A stretch of 64,000 nucleotides of DNA, from assembly GCA_949775045.1 (NCBI GenBank), contig OX459098.1, positions 14,510,207 to 14,574,206 on the forward strand. Direction: 5' to 3'. The position numbers were made by a program, and so were the translations under genes. The stretch is from Metridium senile (taxonomy: Eukaryota > Cnidaria > Anthozoa > Actiniaria > Metridiidae). Below are positions 41,781 through 52,839 of the stretch, piece by piece; within the stretch, counting starts at the first letter, position 1; the number at the start of each line of letters is the position of its first letter. The notes below the pieces were generated by a model. The model was not told the origin of the DNA. It saw only the letters and a program-made list of their open reading frames with translations, and ran no database searches.

Positions 41781-44700
41781 TTGCCTTAGTGGCTGGTCTG
41801 GCCACAGGAATCCCGGTCGTCTTTCTAGTTTTTGTGTATGTGACGTACTGCTGCTGCAAGCGAAAACAGAAGGACGAGCTTCTACAGCAAGAGTCACGGT
41901 TGTGGAGAAGAGACGTGCGTACACGATCATCACATGATCTATTCATTCCCGCCTATGTTCCACGATTCGTTCAGAAATTTGTCCAAAATTCTTCCAAAAA
42001 CAGCAGCGAAACATCCTCGACTCAAACGTCCCCAGTAGACGACAAAACGTTCTTTAGCGAAGGTTCTGAGCCATATCGAACTGCTCCAGATGATATTGGT
42101 GGGCCAGCAGACCGAGAATGGACTGGGGGCCTAACTGAGCTGCAGGTCCCCGAAGCACGACGGTCATCTCTTCTACAAGCAAGTACTTCCAGCGGTGAAA
42201 GTTCCGAGAGTACTTACGAACACACTCCGAAACAATGCATCGGTCCCAGAACACCCCGCTCTGCATCAGCATCTGCTTCAGATAGTAAATCCTTTGAATT
42301 TGTTCGACCAATTCCTGTCAAACCACTCATTACAATCACTCGTGCCGAGTCTCTCTCCAAAGACGATATAAATGCTCGACTTGAAAGCACGACGTACGCC
42401 GCTGACCATGAAGATGTGCGACAGGCTCACTCCGACTCGCAGGTCTCCTACAAGAAAATATCATCTAAAAGTATGGAAAATGTCAATCAATCTGGTGATA
42501 GACATGGCAACAAAGATCAAGGGTCAAGGTCACGCAGTGCATCCCAGTCCTCTCGCGACCAAGCAAGCGGTAGTCAATCAGCTAAAATCCCGATGAATAT
42601 TTCCTCACAAGTGATCAGATCTCGATCAAAAGGCAAAGGAATCCCGTCTGGTAGAGCCAACTTAGGACGAATTAACATATCTCTTCAGTACAAGCAGACA
42701 ACGTGCGACCTCTTTGTCAAGGTAAGAATTCCTAATCAAAGGATGAAAGCCTACCCTTCATATTTCACTGCACCATCTTGAAAGGTAGCCGTGCCTTTGC
42801 ATCGAAGCGAGACGAACGTTGAGCTTGCAATCATAGAGGCACGTGAATAATTGTCCCGCGAGGTGTTTAAAGGTCTCTATCATTACAAGCTCAACTTCGA
42901 TGCAAAGGCCCCGTTACCTTTCAAGATGGCGCAGGGAACTGTGAAGGAGACTATTAGTGTGATTGTACATATTCTGTTGCTGGCCCTACCCTATGGAACT
43001 CACCACCAGCCAGGACATTTGACAATCTTGTTCAATTTGTCAATACTGAAAACTCTACTTCTTCAATCAGCTTACTCGTAGTCTTTAATTGAGAACTACG
43101 ATCTGCAAATCATTTGCATAGTTTTATTTAGTTTTGTTAAAAACGCATTGAGATAACAAAACGCACAATTGTTTTTGCACGTTATAAGTAATAAATTGTT
43201 ACTATCATTATGTAGCACCGCTGTACTATTCCACAAAAGGCGCATTTGCACAGGGATAGCTTCAATTCCGAATAGATTAAATTGTGCTTTCTATTGTTAA
43301 GTGATAGTATTTTCTGTGCTTGGCTTGGAATTTATGAATATTTTCGGGGTTGAATTATTTGTGGTCAATAATTCATTATTCCTGCCCATTTTTTCTCCAT
43401 AATTCATTATTCACATTCCAAAATTTCGCATAATTCATTATTCTTTTTTTCTCACGAAATTTTCGGGGTTAATTCATTATTGTTTTATCATTTCTTTGTT
43501 ATTCATTATTCCTAAAGGATTTGATGCAATAATTCATTATTCCAGTCAATTTTGGACCGGTTATTCATTATTCACCTTCAACCCCCGAGAATATTTTGAC
43601 AACAAATCGAGGTTTAGCCTGTGCAAAAGCCCCTTTTGTCAATTAGAACAGCGGTGCTAACTAACATGGAGCTAGAGCCTTTAAAATTAAATTTTAAAAA
43701 CTAAAAAACTTAATTGTTTGTTTAATTTTTTTTACAGATTATTCAAGCACGTGATCTTCCTTGTAAAGATCTACGCCGCAACACATCGTCCCCTTATGTC
43801 CGCGTGTATGCCCTGCCCTCTCGTCGTCACAATCATCGAACTAACGTCGTCTCCAACAACCTTAACCCATCATTTAACGAACTGTTTATCATTAGTGGAT
43901 TGACGTTAGTTGAGGTACAACAGCTGAGCTTGCAAATCCTTCTCATTCATAACGAGTTAATATCAAGAAATGTTGTCATTGGAGAAGTGATGGTTCCTCT
44001 TGCAGGCATGGACCTTGCCGCTAGTGAAGCACAGCTATGGCGAGATATAAAACCATATCACTTTCAAAACGTAAGTAGGTGGACGTTTCAGGAGGGCCAA
44101 AATGGTCAAAACAAGATAAAAAAATTGCTAGAAAATTGTTAGATCTTTGCAAATATCAAGTATACATAACTTTTAAAATTTCACCAAAAATTAAGAGTTA
44201 ATGTAACTGACTGGCAATGCTTGCCAGTGGCGAGATATATAGAGATTACTTCATGGTTAGTGAGTGCGTACGACTTTTATTCACGAGTTGGGAAGAATTA
44301 CCAACGAACGAGCAAGGCTCTGCGAGCGAGTATCGTATCTGGCTTCTGATTGGTCGTACGATATTTTTCACTAGTGAAGAAAATCGTATCACCAATAGGA
44401 AGCCTTCCAATATGCAAAAGGACGATGCTTATCTGATATATTTTTGCCGCGTAAATCTCATTATGTATATAATAAAAAATCATATCACTTTCAAAACGTA
44501 CGTTGATGGATGTTTCAGGGAAAGGATATTTACTAGGGTGTTTAATAATTAAACATTAATTTTCTAGGTTTCTGTGATTATTCTCTTGCAAATTTTTAAG
44601 CTTTAAACTTAAGCAGAATTTGCCTGAAAAATAAACTATCATTTGAACTACCATTTGTAGTCTTACAAAAGTGACAAATCGAGACAAATGGTGAACAGTA

Positions 44701-47700
44701 AGTGTCCATGGTTTGAACTTTGTTATTATGTTATTACACTGGAATCTTAAACGTGTCAAAGTGCATTTCCTCCTGTACGAACCTTAAAGAACACCACACT
44801 CTAAGCCGGTTATCATTTTATTGACTGGAATCTTAAACGTGTCAAAGTGCATTTTTTCCTGTACGAACCTTGAGGAACACCACACTCTAAGCCGGTTATC
44901 ATTTTATTGACTGGAATCTTAAACGAGTCAAAGTGCATTTTCTCATGTACGAACCTTAAAGAACACCACACTCTAAGCCGGTTATCATTTTATTGACTGG
45001 AATCTTAAACGTGTCAAAGTGCATTTTTTTCCTGTACGAACCTTGAGGAACACCACACTCTAAGCCGGTTATCATTTTATTGACTGGAATCTTAAACGAG
45101 TCAAAGTGCATTTTCTCATGTACGAACCTTGAGGAACACCACACTCTAAGCCGGTTATCATTTTATTGACTGGAATCTTAAACGTGTCAAAGTGCATTTT
45201 TTCCTGTACGAACCTTGAGGAACACCACACTCTAAGCCGGTTATCATTTTATTGACTGGAATCTTAAACGAGTCAAAGTGCATTTTCTCATGTACGAACC
45301 TTGAGGAACACCACACTCTAAGCCGGTTATCATTTTATTGACTGGAATCTTAAACGTGTCAAAGTGCATTTTTTCCTGTACGAACCTTGAGGAACACCAC
45401 ACTCTAAGCCGGTTATCATTTTATTGACTGGAATCTTAAACGAGTCAAAGTGCATTTTCTCATGTACGAACCTTGAGGAACACCACACTCTAAGCCGGTT
45501 ATCATTTTATTGACTGGAATCTTAAACGTGTCAAAGTGCATTTTCTCAGAGGCTTTTTTCAAAAACATTTTAACTGGTATTGTCTATATTGTCATTGAGA
45601 TAATGGTGGCTAATTGTTTGTCTTCAAACCCATTAACAATTTTGTTCTATGTCACTTATCAACATCGCAATTAATTTTTGGAAATTTAAGTGCATTTTTC
45701 GCATTGCAAGATTATTTTCAAGCAATTTTTTCTAATGTTTTTTACTTGTTGAAAAAAGGTAAAAAAATACTAGAAAATCGTGTAAAGTTGTTAGATCCTT
45801 GAAGAAATGCTTAGAAAATTTAGAGTAGCACAAAGCGAATGCCAGTCTTCAAAAGAGTTTTCTAAAAATAAACATTCATTGCAATTATCAATTATATAAC
45901 TTTCACCAAAAATGAAAAGTAAATATATGAAGTAATCACTGTGGGATAGATTGCTCAGTAGCATCGTTCCAACCTTTTTCAAATATTGTATACCTATTTC
46001 AAAAAAGGTTGTCAGAAGGAGATCTGAATCTGTAATCTGAGACCGAAATCAATTCTGGAGTACGGCAGTTTTTACTTATTGCATGCACTTTCTGGCTTCG
46101 GATATGGCGACGGTAAAAATAAATCTGAAGGTGCTAAGCGCAAAAATACAAAACAAAAACAAAAAACCAGGGACAGGCAATTTTCCTGAGTTCATTTCAG
46201 ATTCAGATCTCCTTCTGACAACGTTTTTTGAAATAGGTGTACACCTGAATCTGCAATCTGAGACCGAAATGAATTCAGGAAAATTGCGTCCGTCAAAAAC
46301 CAGGCCTTGCCCTGTTTTTAGTTTTTGGTGCTTAGCACCTTCAGATTTATATTTACCGTCGCCATATCCGAAGCCAGAAAGTGCACGCAATGAGAAAAAA
46401 CTGCCGTACCCCACAATTCATTTCGGTCTCAGATTGCAGATTGCAGATCTCCTTCTGAAAACGTTTTATGAAATAGGTGTATACAGCTAGTTCAATGAAC
46501 ATTGATCATCTAGAAATGGTTGGTCTAAGACCGATAGGAATTGTGGGAGCTCATTATAATCCACTATCATAATAATGCTTTTAAAAATATTTATGCTTAC
46601 TTTTGATGTACTCTTATCTAGCACCGTTGTACTATTTGATAAAAGGCGCATTTGCAGAGGCCAAGTCTCGATCTGTTTCTCAAATATTCACAAATTTCTA
46701 GCAAAGCACTAAAAAAATGTTATATCACATTTAAATTTACTCTGAATTAAGTCTATCTCTGTACAAATGCGCCTTTTCTCGGATAGTACAGCGGTGTTAG
46801 ATATCATGAAACTGGTCTATTCAGCACCATTCAAGTGTGATTAAAACAATGCATTTGGAATTTAATGAACTTCCACAATTTCTAGCGGTCTCTGACCAAC
46901 CATTTCACGTTTATTGAAATACAGTGGAACTCTGTTAATCCGGCCATCGAAGGAACAGCCCAAAGTGGCCGTATTAACGGGGTGGCCGCATTGAGCGGGT
47001 AATTTTATAGAAACTGTATGGGCATGCATTTCGTCGGAAATTGAAAAACTGGCAATAACGGGGTGGCCGTATTAAGTGGGTGGCCGTAAGGTGGGGTTCC
47101 ACTGTAGGAGCAGTGTATAGAAATATTGATATAAGGATCTTTTCTGCAGGTTCTTGGTGAGCTTCATGTCTCTGTATGTCATCAGCCTCTTTCAAGCAGA
47201 CTATCAGTAACCGTACTACAAGCTCGAAATTTACCCAAAATTAGCAACTTAAATATAGGAGGTAGGAACAACTCTCTACTATCAACATTGTCATCGTCAC
47301 AACCATAGCATGTGTATACTTATTGTTACCATCATCATCAACACTACCACCACCACCACTACCATCACCACTACCATCACCATCACCATCACCACCACCA
47401 TCACCATCATCACCATCATTACTTTCATCATCACCATCATTATCACCATCGTCATCCTCACAAACATAGCATGTGTATATTTATTATTACCATCATCATC
47501 AACACTACCACCACCATCACGATCATCATCAACACTACCATCACCATCACCATCAACATCACCATCATCACCATCATTACTTTCATCATCACCATCATTA
47601 TTATCACCATCGTCATCCTCACAAACATAGCCTGCGTACACTTATTGTTACCATCATCATCAACACCACCATCACCATCATTACTTTCATCATCACCATC

Positions 47701-48619
47701 ATTATTATCACCATCGTCATCATCACAAACATAGCCTGCGTACACTTATTGTTACCATCATCATGAACACCACCACCACCATCACCATCTTTACTTTCAT
47801 CATCACCATCATTATTATCACCATCGTCATCATCACAAACATAGCCTGCGTACACTTATTGTTATCATCAACACCACCACCACCACCATTACTATTATCT
47901 CATCATCAACACCATCACACCACCGAAGTGAGGGCTCAAGTGTCCACAATATCTGGCCATGGTGATGATGATGATGATCAACACCATTACCAACTTTTAA
48001 ATCATTTTCTTGTCCAGATCCTTACGTGAAAGTCGAAATGTTTTCATCACTAATTAAATAAAATCATTACTATGGAAATCAGTAGACTGGTAATCATGCC
48101 CCAAAAATTCCGTCCACGTGACCAATTTTTTTGTACCATGTGATCGCTTCTGGCCAATCATTTTGCTCAAAATTGGTCATGTGGTACAAAAAGACACACC
48201 CCCAAGGCCAAATTTTCAACGTACATTTAACCACTCTAGTTATTTTCATAGTGTATATATCACTATTATCATCATTTTCTTGTCCAACTTTATAATCAAT
48301 TTCTTGTCCAGATCCTTACGTGAAAATCGAATTATTTTCATCCCGGTCACGTGTCTCCAAGAAAAAGACTCGGGTCAAGAAGAAGACAGTGAATCCTAAA
48401 TTTGCACAGACATTCACTTTCGACCTTGCAGCTGACGCAGTTCTAGACTTGATGACATTGACATACACTGTAATGGTACAGGATTCGAGCGGATGTCACG
48501 AACGAATAGGTCAAGTCGTGCTCAGTGCCTCCTCGGACGGACCCGAGTTTGGGCACTGGTCCCAAGTCATAGCAAATCCTCATTGTCCAATAGAACAGTG
48601 GCATATGATTCATGAATGA
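41781..48619 (+). CDS. Synaptotagmin-family protein (TM plus tandem C2 domains)
   Basis: Exons 41781-42721, 43738-44070, 47150-47261, 48312-48619; all GT-AG, phases 1, 0, 0, 1, ending TGA. The first exon gives a transmembrane helix (VALVAGLATGIPVVFLVFVY) and a palmitoylatable CCCKRK stop-transfer, then a linker of about 270 residues rich in Ser. C2A runs from GRINISLQYKQTTCDLF through ARDLPCKDLRRNTSSPYVRV and NPSFNELF to VVIGEVMV. C2B runs from LGELHVSVCHQPLSSRLSV through DPYVKIELFS, KKKTVNPKFAQTFTFDL and HERIGQVV to the classic FGHWSQVIANP and IEQWHMIHE end. Most calcium-ligand acidic residues are replaced (SDPYV is SSPYV in C2A; loop 3 lacks Asp), so calcium-independent membrane trafficking or tethering is likely. 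Subtype not assigned. Confidence 0.88.
42750..42955. mobile_element. TAGTCCCC-family MITE, 28 bp after a splice donor
   Basis: Both ends and both complementary arms are present. Its left end starts 28 bp downstream of the donor at 42722. It created the apparent extension of the exon's open frame to 42781. Confidence 0.85.
43205..43665. mobile_element. Foldback element filled with TAATTCATTA motifs
   Basis: Ends TAGCACCGCTGTACTATTCC (43212) and its inverse near 43640. The inside (43365-43575) carries seven TTCATTATT motifs, five of them the palindromic TAATTCATTA, spaced about 30 bp apart. Related ends occur at 41708 and 46615-46815. Confidence 0.75.
44740..45545 (-). repeat. 87-bp tandem array derived from a reverse transcriptase fragment
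   Basis: About ten units with GAGGAACACCACACTCTAAG. Read on the minus strand each encodes KMITGLECGVPQGS; GVPQGS is the conserved RT motif of non-LTR retrotransposons. Units alternate between two types (CGTGTC with TTCCTG; CGAGTC with CTCATG), so the true period is a 174-bp dimer. Confidence 0.88.
45983..46487. mobile_element. Foldback element, 500 bp
   Basis: Outer ends TACCTATTTCAAAAAAGG and TTTATGAAATAGGTGTATA. Long arms contain TCTGGCTTCGGATATGGCGA (46090) and its inverse (46360). A secondary inverted repeat with CTGAATCTG(C)AATCTGAGACCG adds further fold-back. Frames on both strands are arm artefacts. Confidence 0.85.
46615..46830. mobile_element. Foldback MITE (CTAGCACCGTTGTACTAT ends)
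   Basis: Left end 46618-46655 with AAAAGGCGCATTTGCAGAG; right end 46765-46830 inverted, closing with ATGAAACTGGTCTATT. The same end sequence precedes 41705. Confidence 0.8.
46919..47105. mobile_element. TACAGTGGAAC MITE
   Basis: Inverted ends TACAGTGGAACTC and GGGGTTCCACTGTA, with repeated GTGGCCGTATTAA blocks inside. Similar elements are, as I recall, widespread in marine invertebrates. It lies 45 bp upstream of the C2B exon. Confidence 0.75.
47300..47940. repeat. Trinucleotide (CAT/CAC)n region with larger periodicity
   Basis: Blocks starting ACTTATTGTTACCATCATCA recur near 47320, 47480, 47640, 47745 and 47855, each filled with CAT/CAC/TAT triplets. It occupies the intron between the two C2B exons; reading frames are artefacts. 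Confidence 0.92.
48007..48055 (+). pseudogene. Duplicated start of the last synaptotagmin exon
   Basis: TTTTCTTGTCCAGATCCTTA plus CGTGAAAGTCGAAATG is a near copy of 48297-48335. It encodes DPYVKVEMFSSLIK then stops, with no usable donor. It is a truncated exon copy with an intact acceptor. Confidence 0.75.
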
Positions 48620-48789
48620 TGTAAGGGCTGGTTATAAGAGGTAATGACGTCACGCATGGTCAAATCCCAGGGGGTACCTGGAGTTTATTGATGGACAGAG
48701 CTTTGAGCTCAGTAACATTACAAATACAAATATTAACAGACACAAGGCTTTCGTCGCGTGGAAAGACATTGGGTAACTTTCTATAACCA

Positions 48790-49006
48790 ATAGTCCCCAT
48801 CACAGTTCCCTGCGCCATCTTGAAAGGTAGCCGGGCCTTAACATGGAAACGAGACGAACGTTGAGCTTGCATTGATAGAGACACTTGAATAATTGTCTGG
48901 CAAGGTGTTAAAATGTCTCTATCATTGCAAGCTCAACGTTCGTCTCGCTTCGATGCAAAGGCCCAGCTACCTTTTAAGATGGCGCAGAGAACTATTGGGG
49001 ACTATT
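48790..49006. mobile_element. TAGTCCCC-family MITE
   Basis: Full copy, 170 bp downstream of the synaptotagmin stop codon, so it may lie in the 3' UTR. Confidence 0.87.
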
Positions 49007-49009
49007 GAA

Positions 49010-50290
49010 AAATCGAAAATTTCATATTTCACATAGATATATTTCAAATAAAGCAAGCAAATATTGAAATTTAAATTATTGAATAATATATTATAAAGGG
49101 GGTTTGAATTAAAGCATTGTGTATTTATTTTTTAAAGCGGCAGAAATAAAGATATGGACTTTTATTTTGTTACTCTATCGATGTTACCTGTCTCTTTCCA
49201 CGTGACGTGCCTCAAATTATATAAAACTTATTTTCTCAAAGAGGGGTTTATCACTATCCAAATCAATACTTGGATGACAAATAAAAACGTTATAACACAT
49301 GCACGTGTTCTATTTATTTTAACCAATATTTATACAGGGTATCTAGGTATTTAGTATCTAGTGTTCTGTCAGTTAATAATTCCCTTTCTAGTAATTTCCC
49401 CACAGGAATCCCAGGCTCTTGACTTTTAACTAATAAAACTTCCAGCAACCCAGGATGTTTAAAATACCATATCCGCAATTGCAAAACCTCTACTTTTCAA
49501 AAGTCGTACTTTAACAGATCGTCTTGGATATGGAACACACTTGTTTCTAATACAGAAAACTTTTTTCATTTATTGTGTTACTAAATTACTATTTTAGCGC
49601 TTTGTCCACTTCATATGACCCTGAAGATCCACGTAGCTGGAAAACTATCTGTTTATCATGTAACATTTCTCGTTGTTTAACGTCACCCATCTCATGCTGT
49701 TTTTAATGTTTTTGTATAATCATATTTTAAGATACAAGGGCTCGCTGTAATTGGCCTTGCTGTTGCGGGTTTCCTGCACACCCTAGTTTAATTATTATAA
49801 TATATAATCTTCCTTAGTGTCTTTGGGCGAAGCTAATGAAATAAAATAAAACTTAGCGACTTTTTTAACTCGTGAAAAAATTAATACATTAGCTTCTTTT
49901 CACCTAATAAATAACTAAAAACTTCACATACATTAATATGTTCATATTGAAACGATTTAATTTAATTTAATCGTAATTTTTTAACTTTTATATAATACAT
50001 TTGTAAAGCGCAGTTGAACCATGGGGAATTAGCGCTCAATAAAATATAATTTATTATTATTATTATTATAATTTCCCTTTTTTAAATACCCCTCTATCCC
50101 ATTACATAAACTACCCGCGATAGTATATTGTTTCGGATAGAATGCATGCACTAAAAAAATAATGATAATTATAACTTAATTTTTACTTTAGACTAAATAT
50201 AACATGACCCAAAATGCATTGGGGTATTGGAATGCACTATTCAGTACGCAGTATTCAAGTTTTTTTAAAACGTTTTTTGAAATAGCTGTA
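49010..50290. other. Gene-free stretch with a LINE 3' tail
   Basis: AT-rich. 50000-50070 holds TTGTAAAGCGCAGTTGAACC, a complementary TAGCGCTC and an AATAAAA/TTATTATTATT tail (LINE 3' end). Nothing else recognised. Confidence 0.55.
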
Positions 50291-50294
50291 TACA

Positions 50295-50570
50295 TCCATT
50301 CACTGCGACGAAGGGCTATTAATATAAAGCTCGAAACGTCAGTAAAGTTAAGTTGACATTTTTACGGTGTTACAAACTTCACTGATTCTATTACCTATCG
50401 TTTATATCAAACACCAACGCAGCCTATACTAGTTTACTCGCTAGTTTCCGTTTAAGTAAAGTTAAGTTAACATTTTTACGGCGTTACAAATTTCATTATA
50501 TTACCTATCGTTTATATCAAACACCGACGCAGCCTATACTAGTTTACTCGCTAGTTTCAAATAAGGGTTC
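50295..50570. mobile_element. AACACCG-family foldback, two right arms in tandem
   Basis: 50298-50455 and 50456-50570 both end with TATACTAGTTTACTCGCTAG in the same orientation. Confidence 0.85.
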
Positions 50571-51187
50571 GAGTTAGAAGAAGACCTAGCAAACTGATCG
50601 AGAAAGCCAGAATTTATCAAATATTCATGAGAATCGTTCAACTTTTGAGGAATTTAGAGATGTAAACAGCATAGAATGTCAGTGTTATGTGTATTGGAAT
50701 ATTATACCATTTTTTGAAAACGTCCCTTTCCTAATGTTTATAAGAAATTATTTAATATATTTTTAATCTTAATGTTTTTTAGTAGTACACAAGAGAGTAA
50801 TTTAAAATCGTTCTAGAAATTTGAGAAACTGAGGTTGTAGTCTGTGCAACTGGTGTCCCTGCCACATCCTTTTCACCCTCCAGTCCCCATCCCTCCAGGC
50901 TACCAGAGCAATTATCAGAACCAAAGCAATTAACAGCTGGTAATACGTTAAAAATTTATATCTTAGAGTAGTTTTCCACGACATTAACCAAGTGTTTTTA
51001 CTGGTTGTTTTTTAATTGTTGATTGGCTGGTTTGGAATGAGATAACTGTGATATCATCGACTTTTGTAGTTGGTGTAAGTACTTAAGACACCATACAAGA
51101 CCTACATGCAGTTACATAACTCTGTTGACGACAAAGGCCATTGAACAAAGGTATGTTAATCTATTATATTTTCTATGCTCTTTAGAT

Positions 51188-51322
51188 TTTTTCCTTCCTT
51201 CCTTCCTTCCTTCCTTCCTTCCTTCCTTCCTTCCTTCCTTCCTTCCTTCCTTCCTTCCTTCCTTCCTTCCTTCCTTCCTTCCTTCCTTCTTTCCTTCCTT
51301 CCTTCCTTCCTTCTTTCCTTGG
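51188..51322. repeat. (TTCC)n microsatellite
   Basis: About 33 units of CCTT with two TTTC interruptions. A shorter tract is at 52364-52400. FLPS and GRKE frames are spurious. Confidence 0.97.
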
Positions 51323-51723
51323 TTTGTGTAACATTCCGCAAAATGATTTTCAATCAACTTCAATAATATTAACTAGTCAAATTGAAAATACAAATTTGAG
51401 TTGATTTTTCGATTTTCAATTTCAGAACTCAAAATTAAACAAATTTTTTTTATTTTTTATTTTCAATTGCAAAAGTTCAATTACAAAATTTACTTTAAGT
51501 TATTCTAAAACACCCTTTTAAGCGTTAAAACCTGAAATGAAAATCGAATATTTAGCGTCTTAAAATTTGCAAGCAGGGGTGGGAGAGAAGGGAGAATTAT
51601 GTCACAAAAACCTTATCAGGGCGGAGTACTTGACATAGTTGCGTTTTGGGAGGGGAGGTTGTATATGATATGATAGCTTGCCTGCTTGCCTACCACCCAG
51701 TATACCACTGATTGTCAATATAT

Positions 51724-51730
51724 TATAAAT
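51724..51730 (+). promoter_or_regulatory. TATA box of peptide gene copy 1
   Basis: TATAAAT 70 bp upstream of the ATG at 51794, just at the left edge of the segment shared with the 58.7 kb copy. Confidence 0.5.
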
Positions 51731-51793
51731 CATAGTTTTATACATTTCATAGTACAGACCTCGCCGGCTTCACAACGAGTTGAACACATAATA

Positions 51794-52145
51794 ATGAGAA
51801 GTACATTGGTTGTAGTGGTTATCTCACTGTTGATTTTATATGGTCAACACGCCGAAGGCTTTGGCTTGTTCTCTGGACATAGAAATGGGGCAAAGAATGG
51901 GAAAAGATCTGTAGTGGTAAGAAATATGTTTCATACACTGATTTACGCCGGATTAACCAGTCCTAATAACACTGAATACCGAAGTGCATTTTGTGATGGT
52001 ATGTTTGCCTATCTTGCAGCCCGTATTAAATAATGATGAAAGATGTTTTGCTGCTATTCAGCTTGGGTGTTGCTCGCCGTCTAGTCCGCCACATGAACGA
52101 AAAAGACCACGAAGTCGTTTCCACACGGCGGGGGATTTGCCTTGA
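51794..52145 (+). CDS. Two-exon secreted peptide precursor, copy 1
   Basis: Exon 1 51794-51916 and exon 2 52020-52145; GTAAGA donor, TTGCAG acceptor, 103-bp intron, phase 0, 82 aa. Signal peptide MRSTLVVVVISLLILYGQHA followed by EG, then FGLFSGHRNGAKNGKR, where G-KR suggests cleavage and amidation. Exon 2 gives NDERCFAAIQLGCC (three cysteines), a Pro/Ser stretch, and ERKRPRSR before a short tail ending GDLP. The same structure is conserved at 58679-59033, including splice sites and stop. If the intron is retained the frame stays open to 52033, giving a different C-terminus. No known family recognised; a neuropeptide, antimicrobial or toxin-like precursor is possible. Confidence 0.75.
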
Positions 52146-52528
52146 TTTATAGTAGTAGTATCACTATAAAAATGTAACTGACTCGAACGCTAATCGATGT
52201 TAAAAGACTTTGTATTAGACTTGGTGTAAAATTGTCCCACGTCGTTTATCTAGTTTATAATGTATTTATAAAAATGTGATTAATTTGTCAAAATACCTTA
52301 CACTTGTAACTATAAAATACAAAGATTTTAAACATTACAATCGCCTTTTACGTGTCAATACTTCCTTCCTTCCTTCCTTCCTTCCTTCCTTCCTTCCTTC
52401 GTTTCTATAGGAAATTTTCGTCCCGTTTTAAACCAGATGACCTGTTTGTCACACTTGACGATCTCGACTACTTTTCTGTTTTCTAATGTAGAAACTACTA
52501 TTTTTAAAATTATCGTGAATCAATCTTC

Positions 52529-52714
52529 ATGAATATTAAAAGAAAAATTTGCGCCCTTTGTGTTAAGTCGAAGAGGTGTGAAAATCGAAAAATATATTTT
52601 CACTCAAGCAAGCATTCACGAAGTGTACTTTTGAATAATAATGAACATCGGCATAGTTGTACCGTCTGCGGGGAAATATGTTCGAGTTGGTGTTCTTCTT
52701 GTGTACTTAGTTAA
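52529..52714 (+). CDS. Small Cys/His-rich ORF, unrecognised
   Basis: Sixty-one codons, ATG to TAG, with CALCVKSKRC near the start, HSSKH in the middle and CTVCGEICSSWCSSC near the end. The nine cysteines and paired CxxC motifs suggest a zinc-binding module, perhaps a transposase or B-box-like remnant. No splice context established; it may be a fragment. Confidence 0.3.
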   Translation: MNIKRKICALCVKSKRCENRKIYFHSSKHSRSVLLNNNEHRHSCTVCGEICSSWCSSCVLS

Positions 52715-52839
52715 GATTTACTGAATCTATGAACACATCATTAACGAAGAATGATGCAATTGTACGCCATTACGGAAAGTACTACGGCTTACGGTAAGAA
52801 AGTGGAATTTTGATGGTATATTTGTGAACTTGCTCTTCT

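Noticed and set aside
44217..44552. 111-codon ORF between C2 exons
   Set aside because: Covers an inverted repeat and the duplicated exon end; not conserved with any synaptotagmin segment.
46076..46490. Overlapping ORFs of 112 and 135 codons on both strands
   Set aside because: They come from the complementary arms of a foldback element.
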